NCBI RefSeq assembly: GCF_005233875.1
Contig: NZ_SZPZ01000001.1
Location: forward strand, 868,001-932,000
Source of the DNA: Kribbella jiaozuonensis
GTDB taxonomy: Bacteria; Actinomycetota; Actinomycetes; Propionibacteriales; Kribbellaceae
Length of the DNA: 64,000 nucleotides
Reading direction: 5' to 3'
The translations under genes and the position numbers were made by a program. The notes beneath the pieces were generated by a model. That model ran no database searches, was not told the origin of the DNA, and saw nothing but the letters and a program-made list of their open reading frames with translations. Of this stretch, positions 43,384 through 52,835 are shown piece by piece. Numbering within the stretch: position 1 is the stretch's first letter; each line of letters begins with the position of its first letter.

Positions 43384-43781
43384 GGGACCTTCCGGCTATC
43401 GCCGGGGGTGGCGGGCTGCCGCCCGCGGGTCGCTCGCTGCCGCTCGCGGGCGACTGCTGGGCGGGCGCCGCTCAATAGCCGACTGTCGGCGGGCAGACTG
43501 TGGGCGGCGGAGCGCGGTGGGGCGGACCGGGCTGAGCCGGCTCGGACTCGGCTGGATCTGGTCTGGGCTGGTCCGAGCTGCTGGTCCGAGCTGGGCTGGG
43601 CCGGGGCGGACCGGGTGGGTGGACCGGGTGGGTGGACCGGGTGGGGCGGACCGGGGGCCGTGGTCCGGTCGACTGCGATGGGGTGGAATGCGGCCGCCGC
43701 ACCCCGGCGGCACATCCACGCAACTGATCCGCAGCACGACCCACCACGCGGCGGTCGACCGCGCGATAGCGCGCACGGTTC

Positions 43782-43883
43782 GGCGATAGCCGGAAAGGAT
43801 GCTCCGGGCGATAAGCCCGGGGGTGGGCGGGTGCGGCGCGGAGCACGGCGACGAAGGAGTCGCGCGTAGCCCCGCGATGGGCT
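43782..43883 (-). repeat. Right arm of a 102-bp inverted repeat
   Basis: Starts GGCGATAGCCGGAAAGGATG on the plus strand and ends CCGCGATGGGCT. Paired with the left arm it encloses 398 bp. Nested hairpins such as GCTCCGGGCGATAAGCCCGG are inside the arm. Confidence 0.88.
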
Positions 43884-43911
43884 ACCCCCGCGCGGGTCGA
43901 CCTCCGCGGGG

Positions 43912-44976
43912 TTAGCTGCTGACCAAGCGTTGGTGGTTTTCGTGGGTGGCGAGGGTTGGGTCGAGGGCGCCTAGGGCGAGCCAGGTGGCTCCGCCTACGC
44001 CGTCGCGGGCGGTCAGTACCTCGCCGGCGAAGTGTTGGCGGATGAGTTGGCCGACCGGAGATGATTCGCCCGCGACGCTGCCCGCCAGCACCATCGGGCC
44101 GCCGTCTGAGGTCGTCTTCAACCGGGCGACCGTCTCTGTGAGCAGCTCGGCTGCGCGTTTCACCAGGGAGCGCGCGGTTTCGTCGTCCTGGGCGTACGCC
44201 GCGATGACGGCCGGTGCCAACTCGGCGAGCAGGACTGGTGGCCGGCTGTTGACCGTCCTGACCAGGTCGTCACGTAGTGCGTCGTATCCTTCACGTTGTG
44301 CAGCCGACTGTCGGTCCCAATCAGGCAGGACTGTCTGCACAACTGTCTGCTCGAGCAGGCCAAGCGGCTCGCGAAGATCGAGAGCTTGCAGGACGCTGCG
44401 CACAGCCTCCCGGCCGAGCCAGAACCCCGACCCCTCGTCACCCAGCATCCAGCCATGCCCGCCGACGGTCCGGACGAGCTGGTGATCGCGGACCAGTCCG
44501 ACGTTGCTGCCGGTGCCCGCGATCAGCACGATTCCGCCCGGCTGCGGCGTACCCGATGCGAAAGCGACCTCGAGATCGCCGATGTAGTCAGGTGCCACGG
44601 TGAGCCCCGCGCCGGTCCAGGCGTCGTCGAACCGGGCTGCCACGTCGGGCCGCCCGAGCGCCGAGCCGCCGGCCATGCCGACCACGGCGGCTTTGACGTC
44701 GGACGGGTCCAGACCGGCGAGGGCGGTGTGAAGTGCCTGACCGAAGTTGGCCGCCGCGCTTGCCGGATGACTCGTCGGGTTTCCGCCCGCGGCGGCGCCG
44801 CGACCGACTACCTTGCCTTGGGAGTCGGCGATCACGATCCGGGTGGAGGTACCGCCCAGATCGCCGCCCAGGACCAGCGGCCCGGCCGGCATCGAGACCG
44901 GCCGGTCGGCAGATCGGTCGGCAAGTCGGTCGGCAGGTGGGGCGGACGGGTCCGGCAGGGGACGTTCGACCGACAT
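43912..44976 (-). CDS. N-acetylglucosamine kinase (BadF/BadG-type ATPase)
   Basis: 354 residues from ATG at 44976 (MSVERPLPD). Actin-like kinase of the NAGK/BadF-BadG family: LVLGGDLGGTSTRIVIADSQGKVVGRGAAAGGNPTSHP (phosphate loop), VVGMAGGSA, ILIAGTGSNVGLV-type loop here as GIVLIAGTGSNVGLV, TVGGHGWMLGDEGSGFWLGREAV (sugar-binding signature), VVLAGSVA-type adenosine motif. It likely phosphorylates GlcNAc or a related amino sugar. The N-terminus has a small DRLADRSADRP repeat from a ~12-base tandem repeat. It is divergent from the SIS gene, with 212 bp between starts. Confidence 0.85.
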   Translation of the reverse strand: MSVERPLPDPSAPPADRLADRSADRPVSMPAGPLVLGGDLGGTSTRIVIADSQGKVVGRGAAAGGNPTSHPASAAANFGQALHTALAGLDPSDVKAAVVGMAGGSALGRPDVAARFDDAWTGAGLTVAPDYIGDLEVAFASGTPQPGGIVLIAGTGSNVGLVRDHQLVRTVGGHGWMLGDEGSGFWLGREAVRSVLQALDLREPLGLLEQTVVQTVLPDWDRQSAAQREGYDALRDDLVRTVNSRPPVLLAELAPAVIAAYAQDDETARSLVKRAAELLTETVARLKTTSDGGPMVLAGSVAGESSPVGQLIRQHFAGEVLTARDGVGGATWLALGALDPTLATHENHQRLVSS

Positions 44977-45188
44977 ACGCAATGCTCCAAACTGCTCAAA
45001 GAGCCTATTTACAAGCACAAGGGAACAAGGTCACGCAACGGTCCCGATCTGGGGAGATCACACGGAAATGATGGGCCTTGACTTTAACTGCCAGTTGAGA
45101 AAAGTTCTGTCCAGCAAACCGCAAACTTGCGCACTTGTCGGCACCAGGAGTGTCGCTGCGAGCAGATTAGTCGAGGGGTGGGCCGCTC

Positions 45189-45980
45189 ATGGCCAGCAGT
45201 AAGCACGGGGGATCCGGCGAGACGAGCGGCGTCAGCGCGCAGTCTTATGTCAACACTCTGACTCCGATCCTGGCCGCCGTGACCGAGCAGATCGACGGCC
45301 CGATCCAGCAGGCCGCCGACCTGATGACCGAGTCGCTACGCGCCGACGGGGTGATCCAGGCGTTCGGCTCCGGGCACTCCGAGGCGCTCGCGATGGAGAT
45401 CGCCGGTCGCGCCGGCGGCCTGATCGCGACCAACCGGATCGCGCTCCGCGACCTTGTCTTGCTCGGCGGCGAGCCGCCGGAGCTGCTGCGCAGCGCCGAG
45501 CTCGAGCGCGACCCGAAGTACTCCCGCAAGCTCTACGAGCTGTCGGCGGCGCGGCCGGGCGACGTGTTCGTGATCGCTTCGAACTCCGGCGTGAACGGCT
45601 CGATCGTCGAGCTCGCGACCGTTGCGAAGGAGCACGGCCACCCGCTGATCGCGATCACCTCGCTGCAGCACACCAACGGGATGGACTCCCGGCACCCGTC
45701 CGGCAAGAAGCTGATCGACTTCGCGGACGTGGTGCTCGACAACAACGCGCCGTACGGCGACTCCGTGCTCGACCTGCCCGATGGTGGCGGCAAGGTCTGC
45801 GCGGTCTCGTCGATCACGGCCGCCCTGATCGCGCAGATGATGGTTGCCGAGGTGCTCCGCCGGATGACCGACGCCGGCGAGACCCCGCCGGTCTACCTGT
45901 CGGCGAACATCCCCGGCGGCGACGAGCACAACCACGCGCTCGAAGCGAAGTACGCGGGCCGCATCCGGCGTACCGCCTGA
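45189..45980 (+). CDS. SIS-domain phosphosugar-binding protein
   Basis: 263 residues from ATG at 45189. SIS fold: YVNTLTPILAAVTEQIDGPIQQAADLMTESLRADGVIQAFGSGHSEALAMEIAGRAGG (SGHS phosphosugar loop), PGDVFVIASNSGVNGSIVELATVAKEHGHPLIAITSLQHTNGMDSRHPSGKKL, ADVVLDNNAPYGDSVLDLPDGGGKVCAVSSITAALIAQMMVAEV. Members next to BadF-type GlcNAc kinases are thought to act on amino-sugar phosphates (isomerase, deaminase or MurQ-like etherase). The exact reaction is not shown. It is divergent from the kinase and 29 bases ahead of the NgcE-like gene. Confidence 0.85.
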   Translation: MASSKHGGSGETSGVSAQSYVNTLTPILAAVTEQIDGPIQQAADLMTESLRADGVIQAFGSGHSEALAMEIAGRAGGLIATNRIALRDLVLLGGEPPELLRSAELERDPKYSRKLYELSAARPGDVFVIASNSGVNGSIVELATVAKEHGHPLIAITSLQHTNGMDSRHPSGKKLIDFADVVLDNNAPYGDSVLDLPDGGGKVCAVSSITAALIAQMMVAEVLRRMTDAGETPPVYLSANIPGGDEHNHALEAKYAGRIRRTA

Positions 45981-46009
45981 GAGGCACCCCGAGGTAATAG
46001 CCTGCCGAG

Positions 46010-47353
46010 GTGCTGAAACGGCGGACGTTGCTGCAGGGGGCACTGGCCGGCGCGGTCCTGAGCGGATGCTCATCGGCCCCGCCGGCCAAGACCGTCTCCC
46101 CGCAGAACCCGTTCGACGTCGACGCGAACGCTCCGCTCGACGTCGTCACCAGCGAGGAGTACGGCGGGTTCGCCGCGGCGGCGTACCGGAAGAAGTATCC
46201 GAGCGCCGCCGTCACGCCGAAGGTCACGCCGCAGCTGTCGGATGCCCTGCTGCCGCGGTTCGCCGCGGGCAACCCGCCTGACGTGGTGCTGAGTACCGGC
46301 GACCAGGAGCTCGAGCTCGGCCGGCTGGTGAAGGACGGTCAGGTCGCCGACCTGCAGCAGTTGCTGGACGCGCCGTCCTGGGTCAACCAGGCCGCGAAGG
46401 TCGAGGACCAACTGCTGTCGGAGCTGCTCGACATCGGCCGGTACGACGGCACGCAGCGCACACTCAACTACGTCGCAACCGTCTACGGGCTGTGGTACTC
46501 GGCCAACCTCTTCCAGGCGAACGACTGGGAGGTCCCGCACACCTGGCCGGATTTACTTGCCCTCGGCACCGATATGAAGGCGGCCGGTCTCGGCCCGTTC
46601 ATTTATGCGGGCGCCCATCCGTACTACGTCCTCGAGTTGGTACTCACGCTGGCCGCCAAGACCGGCGGAGCGGACGTGCTCAAGCGGATCGACAACCTCG
46701 ACGACGGGGCCTGGAAGGACGAGAGCGTCACCCGCGCGATCGCTGCGGTCGGCGAGCTGACCAAGCGCGGCCTGATCGCCGCCGGGAGTGCGCAGTACGA
46801 CCACATCGGGTCCCAGAAGCGCTTCCTCGCCTCGAAGGCCGGGATGCTGCCGTGCGGGAACTGGCTCGAGAACGAGATGAAAGGCCTGATCCCGCAGCGG
46901 TTCGGGCTGACGATGTTCGCCGTACCGCCGCTGGATGCGTCGCCGGCGCTCGCGAGCGGGCTGCATGTCACGGCGACCGCGCCGTTCCTGGTGCCGGAGA
47001 AGGCGAAGAACAAGGCCGGCGGGCTCGAGTACCTGCGGGCACTGCTGTCTCAGGACGTCGCGGCGCAGGTGAGCTCGGAGTCCAACCAGCTCACGATCGT
47101 CCGCGGCGCGGCCGATGGCCTGGAGATGGGTACGGCGCTCCGCTCGGCCCGCGACCTGCTGACCGCGGCCGGTGACCAGGTCATCACCTGGTACTTCGAC
47201 AGCTGGTACCCGGACTTCGCGAACGCGGCCGCCGTAGCCACCGGGCAGTTCCTGGCCGGCGGACTGCAGCAGCCCGAGTGGACCGCCCGGATCCAGGCCG
47301 CCGCGGACAAGGTCAAGCAGGACAACGCGGTCACGAAGTACCACCGGGACTGA
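46010..47353 (+). CDS. NgcE-like amino-sugar ABC transporter binding lipoprotein
   Basis: 447 residues from GTG at 46010. Lipoprotein signal MLKRRTLLQGALAGAVLSGC (lipid Cys20); the RR pair before the hydrophobic core could also be read by Tat. SBP family 1 fold similar to NgcE, the GlcNAc/diacetylchitobiose-binding protein: DVVTSEEYGGFAAAAYRKKYPSAAVTPKVTPQLSDALLPRFAAGNPPDVV, VYGLWYSANLFQANDWEVPHTWPDLLALGTDMKAAGLGPFIYAG. No permease or ATPase genes follow, so it must use transporter parts encoded elsewhere. Context with GlcNAc kinase and SIS supports amino-sugar uptake. Confidence 0.86.
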   Translation: MLKRRTLLQGALAGAVLSGCSSAPPAKTVSPQNPFDVDANAPLDVVTSEEYGGFAAAAYRKKYPSAAVTPKVTPQLSDALLPRFAAGNPPDVVLSTGDQELELGRLVKDGQVADLQQLLDAPSWVNQAAKVEDQLLSELLDIGRYDGTQRTLNYVATVYGLWYSANLFQANDWEVPHTWPDLLALGTDMKAAGLGPFIYAGAHPYYVLELVLTLAAKTGGADVLKRIDNLDDGAWKDESVTRAIAAVGELTKRGLIAAGSAQYDHIGSQKRFLASKAGMLPCGNWLENEMKGLIPQRFGLTMFAVPPLDASPALASGLHVTATAPFLVPEKAKNKAGGLEYLRALLSQDVAAQVSSESNQLTIVRGAADGLEMGTALRSARDLLTAAGDQVITWYFDSWYPDFANAAAVATGQFLAGGLQQPEWTARIQAAADKVKQDNAVTKYHRD

Positions 47354-47409
47354 TATTCCTATCGCCGTCGGGCGCTGCTCGCCGTACTCTCTTGCTGAGG
47401 AGTGGCGAC

Positions 47410-47811
47410 ATGGCATGGCTCGGAGCAGCGGTTCTGTTCTTGATGCTCTGCGGCCTGCTCAGCCTCGTCCTCCCGAGCCCGCCGCCGACCCGTCTGCGAC
47501 GCCGGCTCCAGGGGCTGACGGGGTGGGCGCACGGCCGTTTCCGCCGTCGTCCGGTCCCGCTGCCGGACCCGTTCGACACGCTCCGGCTGCAGACCAGGCT
47601 CGGGACGTTGTCCACCAAGATCCGCCGGGTGGAGGCCACGCCCCATGTCTACGCGAAGGCCCACCGCCTGATGGCGCTCGAGGCGGCGTACGACGACCTC
47701 CTGGACGAAGCCTGCCGCCTGGCCGGCGTCCCCGACCCCGACGCCAAACAACCCGAAGAGAAACGCTGGCAGGAAGAGCAGGAACTGGCTTCCCGTGGCT
47801 GGTCCTGGTAG
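47410..47811 (+). CDS. Small membrane-anchored protein, unknown function
   Basis: 133 residues from ATG at 47410, with GAGGAG upstream (47397-47402). One N-terminal transmembrane helix (AWLGAAVLFLMLCGLLSLVL, residues ~2-21), then an Arg-rich cytosolic stretch and a helical, possibly coiled-coil region ending QPEEKRWQEEQELASRGWSW. No family recognised. Confidence 0.68.
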   Translation: MAWLGAAVLFLMLCGLLSLVLPSPPPTRLRRRLQGLTGWAHGRFRRRPVPLPDPFDTLRLQTRLGTLSTKIRRVEATPHVYAKAHRLMALEAAYDDLLDEACRLAGVPDPDAKQPEEKRWQEEQELASRGWSW

Positions 47812-47839
47812 CCGAGTACTCATAGTGCTGGTCGTATGA

Positions 47840-48952
<1,113 letters not shown>

Positions 48953-48960
48953 GGCCGCCC

Positions 48961-49476
48961 GTGACGACGACGATCGGTGTCGCGATTCCGATTGCGGAGC
49001 CGTACGGGTCGGAGCTGCAGAAGTTCCGGGCCGAGTTCGGTGATCCGATGGCCGCGTCGATCCCGACCCACGTCACGCTGCTGCCGCCGACCGAGATCGA
49101 GGCGACCGACCTGGACGTGATCGACGAGCACCTGCTCGCGGTCGCGGCCCGGTTCCCCCGGTTCCGGATCCGGCTGCGCGGTACGGCGACGTTCCGGCCG
49201 ATCTCGCCGGTGGTGTTCGTGCCGCTGGCCGAGGGCATCTCGTCCTGCGAAGTACTGCAGTCGCAGGTGCGGTCCGGTCCGCTGCGGGTCGACCTGCGGT
49301 TCCCGTACCACCCGCACGTCACGGTCGCGCACGACCTCGACAAGGACGCCCTCGACCGCGCGTACGACGCCCTCTCGGAGTACGACTGCGCCTTCGACGT
49401 CGAGTACTTCAGCCGTTACGAACACGGCGCCGACGGCGTGTGGCGGCCGCAGCGGTCCTTCCCCCTGGCAGGCTGA
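48961..49476 (+). CDS. 2'-5' RNA ligase family (2H phosphoesterase) protein
   Basis: 171 residues from GTG at 48961, 8 bases after trpS. Two HxT-type motifs of 2H phosphoesterases: THVTLLPPTEIE and HPHVTVAHDLD. These enzymes act on cyclic phosphates or 2'-5' linked RNA ends. The first residues, MTTTIGVAIPIAEPYGSELQKFRAEFG, also match the family. Probably co-transcribed with trpS and YihY; this gene order is typical of actinobacteria. Confidence 0.9.
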   Translation: MTTTIGVAIPIAEPYGSELQKFRAEFGDPMAASIPTHVTLLPPTEIEATDLDVIDEHLLAVAARFPRFRIRLRGTATFRPISPVVFVPLAEGISSCEVLQSQVRSGPLRVDLRFPYHPHVTVAHDLDKDALDRAYDALSEYDCAFDVEYFSRYEHGADGVWRPQRSFPLAG

Positions 49477-49504
49477 GCCCGGCACTCTCGGGTACAGGAG
49501 TCTC

Positions 49505-50542
49505 ATGGGGACGATCAAGCGCGTCTGGGCACGATTCAGCAGGACACAGCTGTGGCGAGCCTGGAAGCGGTACGGCGACCAGCGGGGTAACCGGCTGGCC
49601 GGTGCGACCAGCTTCTTCGGGTTCCTGTCGCTGTTCCCGCTGATCGTGCTGGCGGCGGCGATCATCGGCCCGCTGCTCGGCGACGACGCGATCGAGACGC
49701 TGAAGAAGTCCCTGGAGCAGAACCTGCCGGGGATCGGCAACAACATCGATATCGACGCGCTGATCACCCACGCCGGCACGATCGGGCTGATCTCCGGTAT
49801 CGGTCTGCTGCTCACGGGCCTGGGCTGGATCGATGCCATGCGGGCGTCGATCCGGCTGATGCACGAGCTCGACGACCAGCCGGGGAACGCGGTCCAGCAG
49901 AAGCTCACCGACCTCGGCGCGCTGGTCGGTCTCGGGCTGATGGGTCTGATCGCGACCGGCGCCTCGTCCGTCCTGACCGGTTTGTCCCGGCGGATCGTCG
50001 ACGCGAGCAACCTGGACGGGACCTGGCTGGCGACGTGGGGTCTGCAGCTGATCAGCATCGTCGTCGGCATCGGCGCCGGAGCGCTGCTGTTCGGGTACCT
50101 GATGACGGCCCTGCCGCGGATCGCGATGCCGCCGAAGGTGCTGCTGATCGCGGCGCTCGCCGGCGGCATCGTGTTCTACCTGGCGCAGCGGCTCGGCAAC
50201 CTCTACGTCAGCCACGTGATCGGCGCGAACGCGGCGTACGGCGCTCTGGCGTTGCCGCTGGCGCTCTTGGTGTGGATCTACCTGATGACGCGGGTGATCA
50301 TGCTGGTCGCGGCGTGGACGAAGGAGGCGACCGTCAAGCCGGAGGTCGTCGCTGAGCCCTCGGAGCCGGTCGAAGAAGCTGAGCCGTTGCTGCTCGGCCC
50401 GCCCGGTAAGCGGTACAAGGTCGTCCCGATCCCCGAGCGCAGGGCGGACACGGTCGCGGTCGCCGCCGGCGCAGTGTTGGGCGCGACGCTCACCACGTTG
50501 GCCGTCCAAGCTGTGCGGGCGGTCCGGTCAGTCCGTCGTTAG
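49505..50542 (+). CDS. YihY/BrkB-family inner-membrane protein
   Basis: 345 residues; ATG follows AGGAG. About six transmembrane helices: GNRLAGATSFFGFLSLFPLIVLAAAIIG, IGLISGIGLLLTGLGWIDAMRASI, LGALVGLGLMGLIATG, GLQLISIVVGIGAGALLFGYLM, VLLIAALAGGIVFYLAQRL, GALALPLALLVWIYLMTRVIML. YihY proteins were once annotated as RNase BN but are membrane proteins of uncertain role. The C-terminal cytosolic tail is ~70 residues. Its stop overlaps the carboxypeptidase stop in TTAG (50539-50542). Confidence 0.92.
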   Translation: MGTIKRVWARFSRTQLWRAWKRYGDQRGNRLAGATSFFGFLSLFPLIVLAAAIIGPLLGDDAIETLKKSLEQNLPGIGNNIDIDALITHAGTIGLISGIGLLLTGLGWIDAMRASIRLMHELDDQPGNAVQQKLTDLGALVGLGLMGLIATGASSVLTGLSRRIVDASNLDGTWLATWGLQLISIVVGIGAGALLFGYLMTALPRIAMPPKVLLIAALAGGIVFYLAQRLGNLYVSHVIGANAAYGALALPLALLVWIYLMTRVIMLVAAWTKEATVKPEVVAEPSEPVEEAEPLLLGPPGKRYKVVPIPERRADTVAVAAGAVLGATLTTLAVQAVRAVRSVRR

Positions 50543-51666
50543 TGGCGGCGTCGGCGGAGCGTGCGCGGGCGGCGCAGGAACAGGCCGAGGAGCAGTACGG
50601 GCGGTCCGGCGTACGCCCAGACGGGGACGCGGAACGCGAGGGACTGCATAGCCTGGCCCGGGCTCAGGACGGTGCGGCTGCGGGCGGGGCGCGGCGAACC
50701 GGCGGTCGGCTTGTCGGCGGGTTTGCCCTGCGTCGTGGTCTTCGGCGGCGCCTCCGCCTTCACCAGCGTGCCGACCGGCCTGAGCTTGCTGTAATTGCTG
50801 AACGTCCAGGTCAGTAGGTTGCTGGCGTCCTCGGTGATGCCGTGCGGCGCGTTCATCATCGTCACGACCAGCGTGTGGCCGTTCCGGCGAGCCGCGCCGA
50901 CGAACGTGTTGCGGGCCAGCGTGGTGTAGCCGGTTTTGATGCCGAGCGCGCCGTCGTAGTTGAACAGCAGCTTGTTCTGGTTCGCGACCTGGTACGTGCC
51001 CTTGTTGCCCGCGTTCGGGAAGTTCGTGAACTTGGTCGAGGCGTACTTCGCGAAGTCCTGGCGCTGGAGCCCCGCCTGCGCGAACAGGGCCAGGTCGTAC
51101 GCGCTGGAGTACTGCCCGTCGGCGTCGAGACCGGTCGGGTCGGTCACGTGGGTGTCGAGCGCGCCGATTTCCTTGGCCTTCGTGTTCATCCGCTGGATGG
51201 TCGCGGGGATGCCGCCCTGGTCGTGGGCGCAGAGGGCATGGACGGCGTCGTTCCCGGAGGCCAGGAACATGCCCTGGAAGAGCAGGTCGACGGTGTAGTG
51301 CAGGCCGGGGTACACACCGACCTTGCTGCCGATGATCCCGGCGTCGGCGTCCGAACCGATCACCGGATCGGTCTTCTTCAGCCGGGGCAGCAGGACCAGC
51401 GCGGTCAGCGTCTTGAGCGTGCTGGCCGGACGGAGCTTCGCGTGCGGAGCCTTCGCCGCCAGGACCTGACCGGTGTCCAGGTCGGCCACGACGTACGCCG
51501 ATGCCTGCACCGCCGGCGGTGCCGCCCCGTCGGCGACGACCGTCGGCTTCGCGGTCAGCAGGTCGCCGCCGACCGGGCCTTGTGAGCCCTGGCCGGCGGC
51601 GGTCGCTGTCAGCGGGCCGGCGGCCACCAGTGCGGTGGTCGCGCAGGCCGTCAGAAGCAAACGCAT
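50539..51666 (-). CDS. D-alanyl-D-alanine carboxypeptidase (low-MW PBP, S11 type)
   Basis: 375 residues from ATG at 51666. Signal peptide ~1-27. Penicillin-binding motifs: catalytic ASTLKTLTA (SxxK), ASGNDAVHAL (SxN), and GIKTGYTT (KTG). A Pro/Lys/Thr-rich linker and C-terminal transmembrane helix (VPVWAYAGPPVLLLGLFL) followed by RRPRTLRRRRH anchor it in the membrane. It trims the terminal D-Ala from peptidoglycan pentapeptides. It converges with YihY. Confidence 0.94.
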   Translation of the reverse strand: MRLLLTACATTALVAAGPLTATAAGQGSQGPVGGDLLTAKPTVVADGAAPPAVQASAYVVADLDTGQVLAAKAPHAKLRPASTLKTLTALVLLPRLKKTDPVIGSDADAGIIGSKVGVYPGLHYTVDLLFQGMFLASGNDAVHALCAHDQGGIPATIQRMNTKAKEIGALDTHVTDPTGLDADGQYSSAYDLALFAQAGLQRQDFAKYASTKFTNFPNAGNKGTYQVANQNKLLFNYDGALGIKTGYTTLARNTFVGAARRNGHTLVVTMMNAPHGITEDASNLLTWTFSNYSKLRPVGTLVKAEAPPKTTTQGKPADKPTAGSPRPARSRTVLSPGQAMQSLAFRVPVWAYAGPPVLLLGLFLRRPRTLRRRRH

Positions 51667-51712
51667 CGCGGGCACTCTAGTTGCCCGACGGTGCAGATGT
51701 CACAGTCGGGTC

Positions 51713-52657
51713 TCATGCCCGATAAGCAGTCCACATGTTGCTCATCCGGGTTGACTGGCCCGGCGTGAACTGGTTGTAGCAGGAGTCGTAGGAGTAATCC
51801 ATGTAGTTGTGGATCGGGTCCACACCGGGCAGCGAGCAGGAATCCCGGCCGGTCGGGCAGCCGCTGGAGGCGCTGCTCTGGGCGGGCGTGTCGGACACCG
51901 AGTCGTTCGTGCTCGTGCAGCCGCCCTGGAACGTGTGGTAGAGCCCGAACCAGTGGCCGGCCTCGTGGGACGCGGTCTTGCCGAGGTTGAAGTTGGTCGC
52001 CGAGCCGCCGGGCAGCGAGCTGTACTGGACCCGGATGCCGTCGATCGACGGGCTGCCGGCGTAGTCCCACGGGAACGTTGCGATCCCGAGGTACGAGAAG
52101 TCGACCAGCCAGATGTTCAGGGCGTTCTTTCCACCCTTGCGCGTTTGTGAGCGGTACGTCGTGCTCTGGCCGTCACGGTGCCAGGTGTTGTTCTTGAAGC
52201 GGTCGGTGCCGGCCAGGTAGAACGTGAAGCCGGTGTTCGCCGCCTGCGACGACTCCTGACCCGCGTAGTCCTGGTTCAGCTCGGCAATCTGCTGGTTGAT
52301 CTGGGTCGCGGTGACATCACCGGCGCCGGAGGTGCTCAGCATCACGTGCACGTACACCGGCACGCTGGCCGCAGCCAGTTTGCCGGCCTTCGGCGCGAGT
52401 CCACGCGCCTGCTTGGCCTTCAGGATCGCCGCCGTCCTGGCGTCGATGGCCTTCTGCTCCGCGGCCGAGAGTTCCCGGTGGTCAGCACCGAAGCCACCAC
52501 GCGCGGCGGCCCCGTCTTCCGGCGTGAAACACGCCGGGTTCCCGGTCTGGTCGACAGGCAACTGAGCAGTCGCCTGACCCCCGAGCGGGCTGAAAGCAAG
52601 CGCCGTACCGGCCAACAGAACGGCCAAGGCGCGCGGACGAGTAACGAAAGATCGCAT
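51713..52657 (-). CDS. Secreted M43 (pappalysin-like) zinc metalloprotease
   Basis: 314 residues from ATG at 52657, with CTGGAGG seven bases upstream; the earlier in-frame start lies in shadow. Signal peptide ~1-31 (MRSFVTRPRALAVLLAG, ending ATAQ). Catalytic motif SHEAGHWFGLYHTF matches HExxHxxGxxH (three His plus Glu), and the Met-turn is NYMDYSYDSC. Four or more Cys around the active site (GGCTSTNDS, SGCPTGRDSCSLPG) suggest disulfides. Extracellular protein degradation is likely. It is divergent from the amine-catabolism operon. Confidence 0.93.
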   Translation of the reverse strand: MRSFVTRPRALAVLLAGTALAFSPLGGQATAQLPVDQTGNPACFTPEDGAAARGGFGADHRELSAAEQKAIDARTAAILKAKQARGLAPKAGKLAAASVPVYVHVMLSTSGAGDVTATQINQQIAELNQDYAGQESSQAANTGFTFYLAGTDRFKNNTWHRDGQSTTYRSQTRKGGKNALNIWLVDFSYLGIATFPWDYAGSPSIDGIRVQYSSLPGGSATNFNLGKTASHEAGHWFGLYHTFQGGCTSTNDSVSDTPAQSSASSGCPTGRDSCSLPGVDPIHNYMDYSYDSCYNQFTPGQSTRMSNMWTAYRA

Positions 52658-52770
52658 AGCGGTCCTCCAGAATCGGGCCGCTTGGGCGGTGCGGCCGAAT
52701 CCGGCGATTTTCCCCACCATCCCGCCAAGTGCCAACCCATTCACTGTCCGCCCAGTGCCACGGCACCGCA

Positions 52771-52799
52771 TTGACAGTTCCGGCTAGGCTTGAGTCAAT
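52771..52799 (+). promoter_or_regulatory. Promoter of the amine-catabolism operon
   Basis: TTGACA (52771-52776), 17 bases, then GTCAAT (52794-52799). The permease promoter at 57721 has TTGACA, 17 bases, then CTCAAT. The -35 is a perfect sigma-70-type box; the -10 is non-consensus but shared by both. Confidence 0.6.
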
Positions 52800-52824
52800 G
52801 GACTGGAGATAGACCAATAGACTC
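52792..52824. promoter_or_regulatory. Nested-dyad operator upstream of the gamma-glutamyl ligase gene
   Basis: Inner core GGACTGGAGATAGACCA (52800-52816) is a GG(A/T)CT-N6-AGACC dyad. Outer arms GAGTC (52792-52796) and GACTC (52820-52824) are perfect complements. It begins at the -10 and ends next to the ribosome site. The permease promoter carries the same core with 13 of 17 bases identical. Confidence 0.6.
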
Positions 52825-52835
52825 CGGGAGTGGCC

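Larger units (their letters stand above)
43243..43911. repeat. 0.67-kb non-coding island between convergent genes
   Basis: No gene is supported; open frames on both strands are Arg/Pro/Ser-rich artefacts. It holds a 102-bp inverted repeat at its ends, CCGGCT(A/G)TCGCCGG mini-hairpins, a GGGCTGCCGCCCGCGGGT block and G/T-rich tandem repeats (GGACCGGGTGGGT three times near 43610-43650). About 40 bp (43368-43407) matches the island at 645-684 with two differences. Confidence 0.8.

Noticed and set aside
43608..43650. CRISPR-like array from the GGACCGGGTGGGT repeats
   Set aside because: Repeats are contiguous, without unique spacers and without cas genes.
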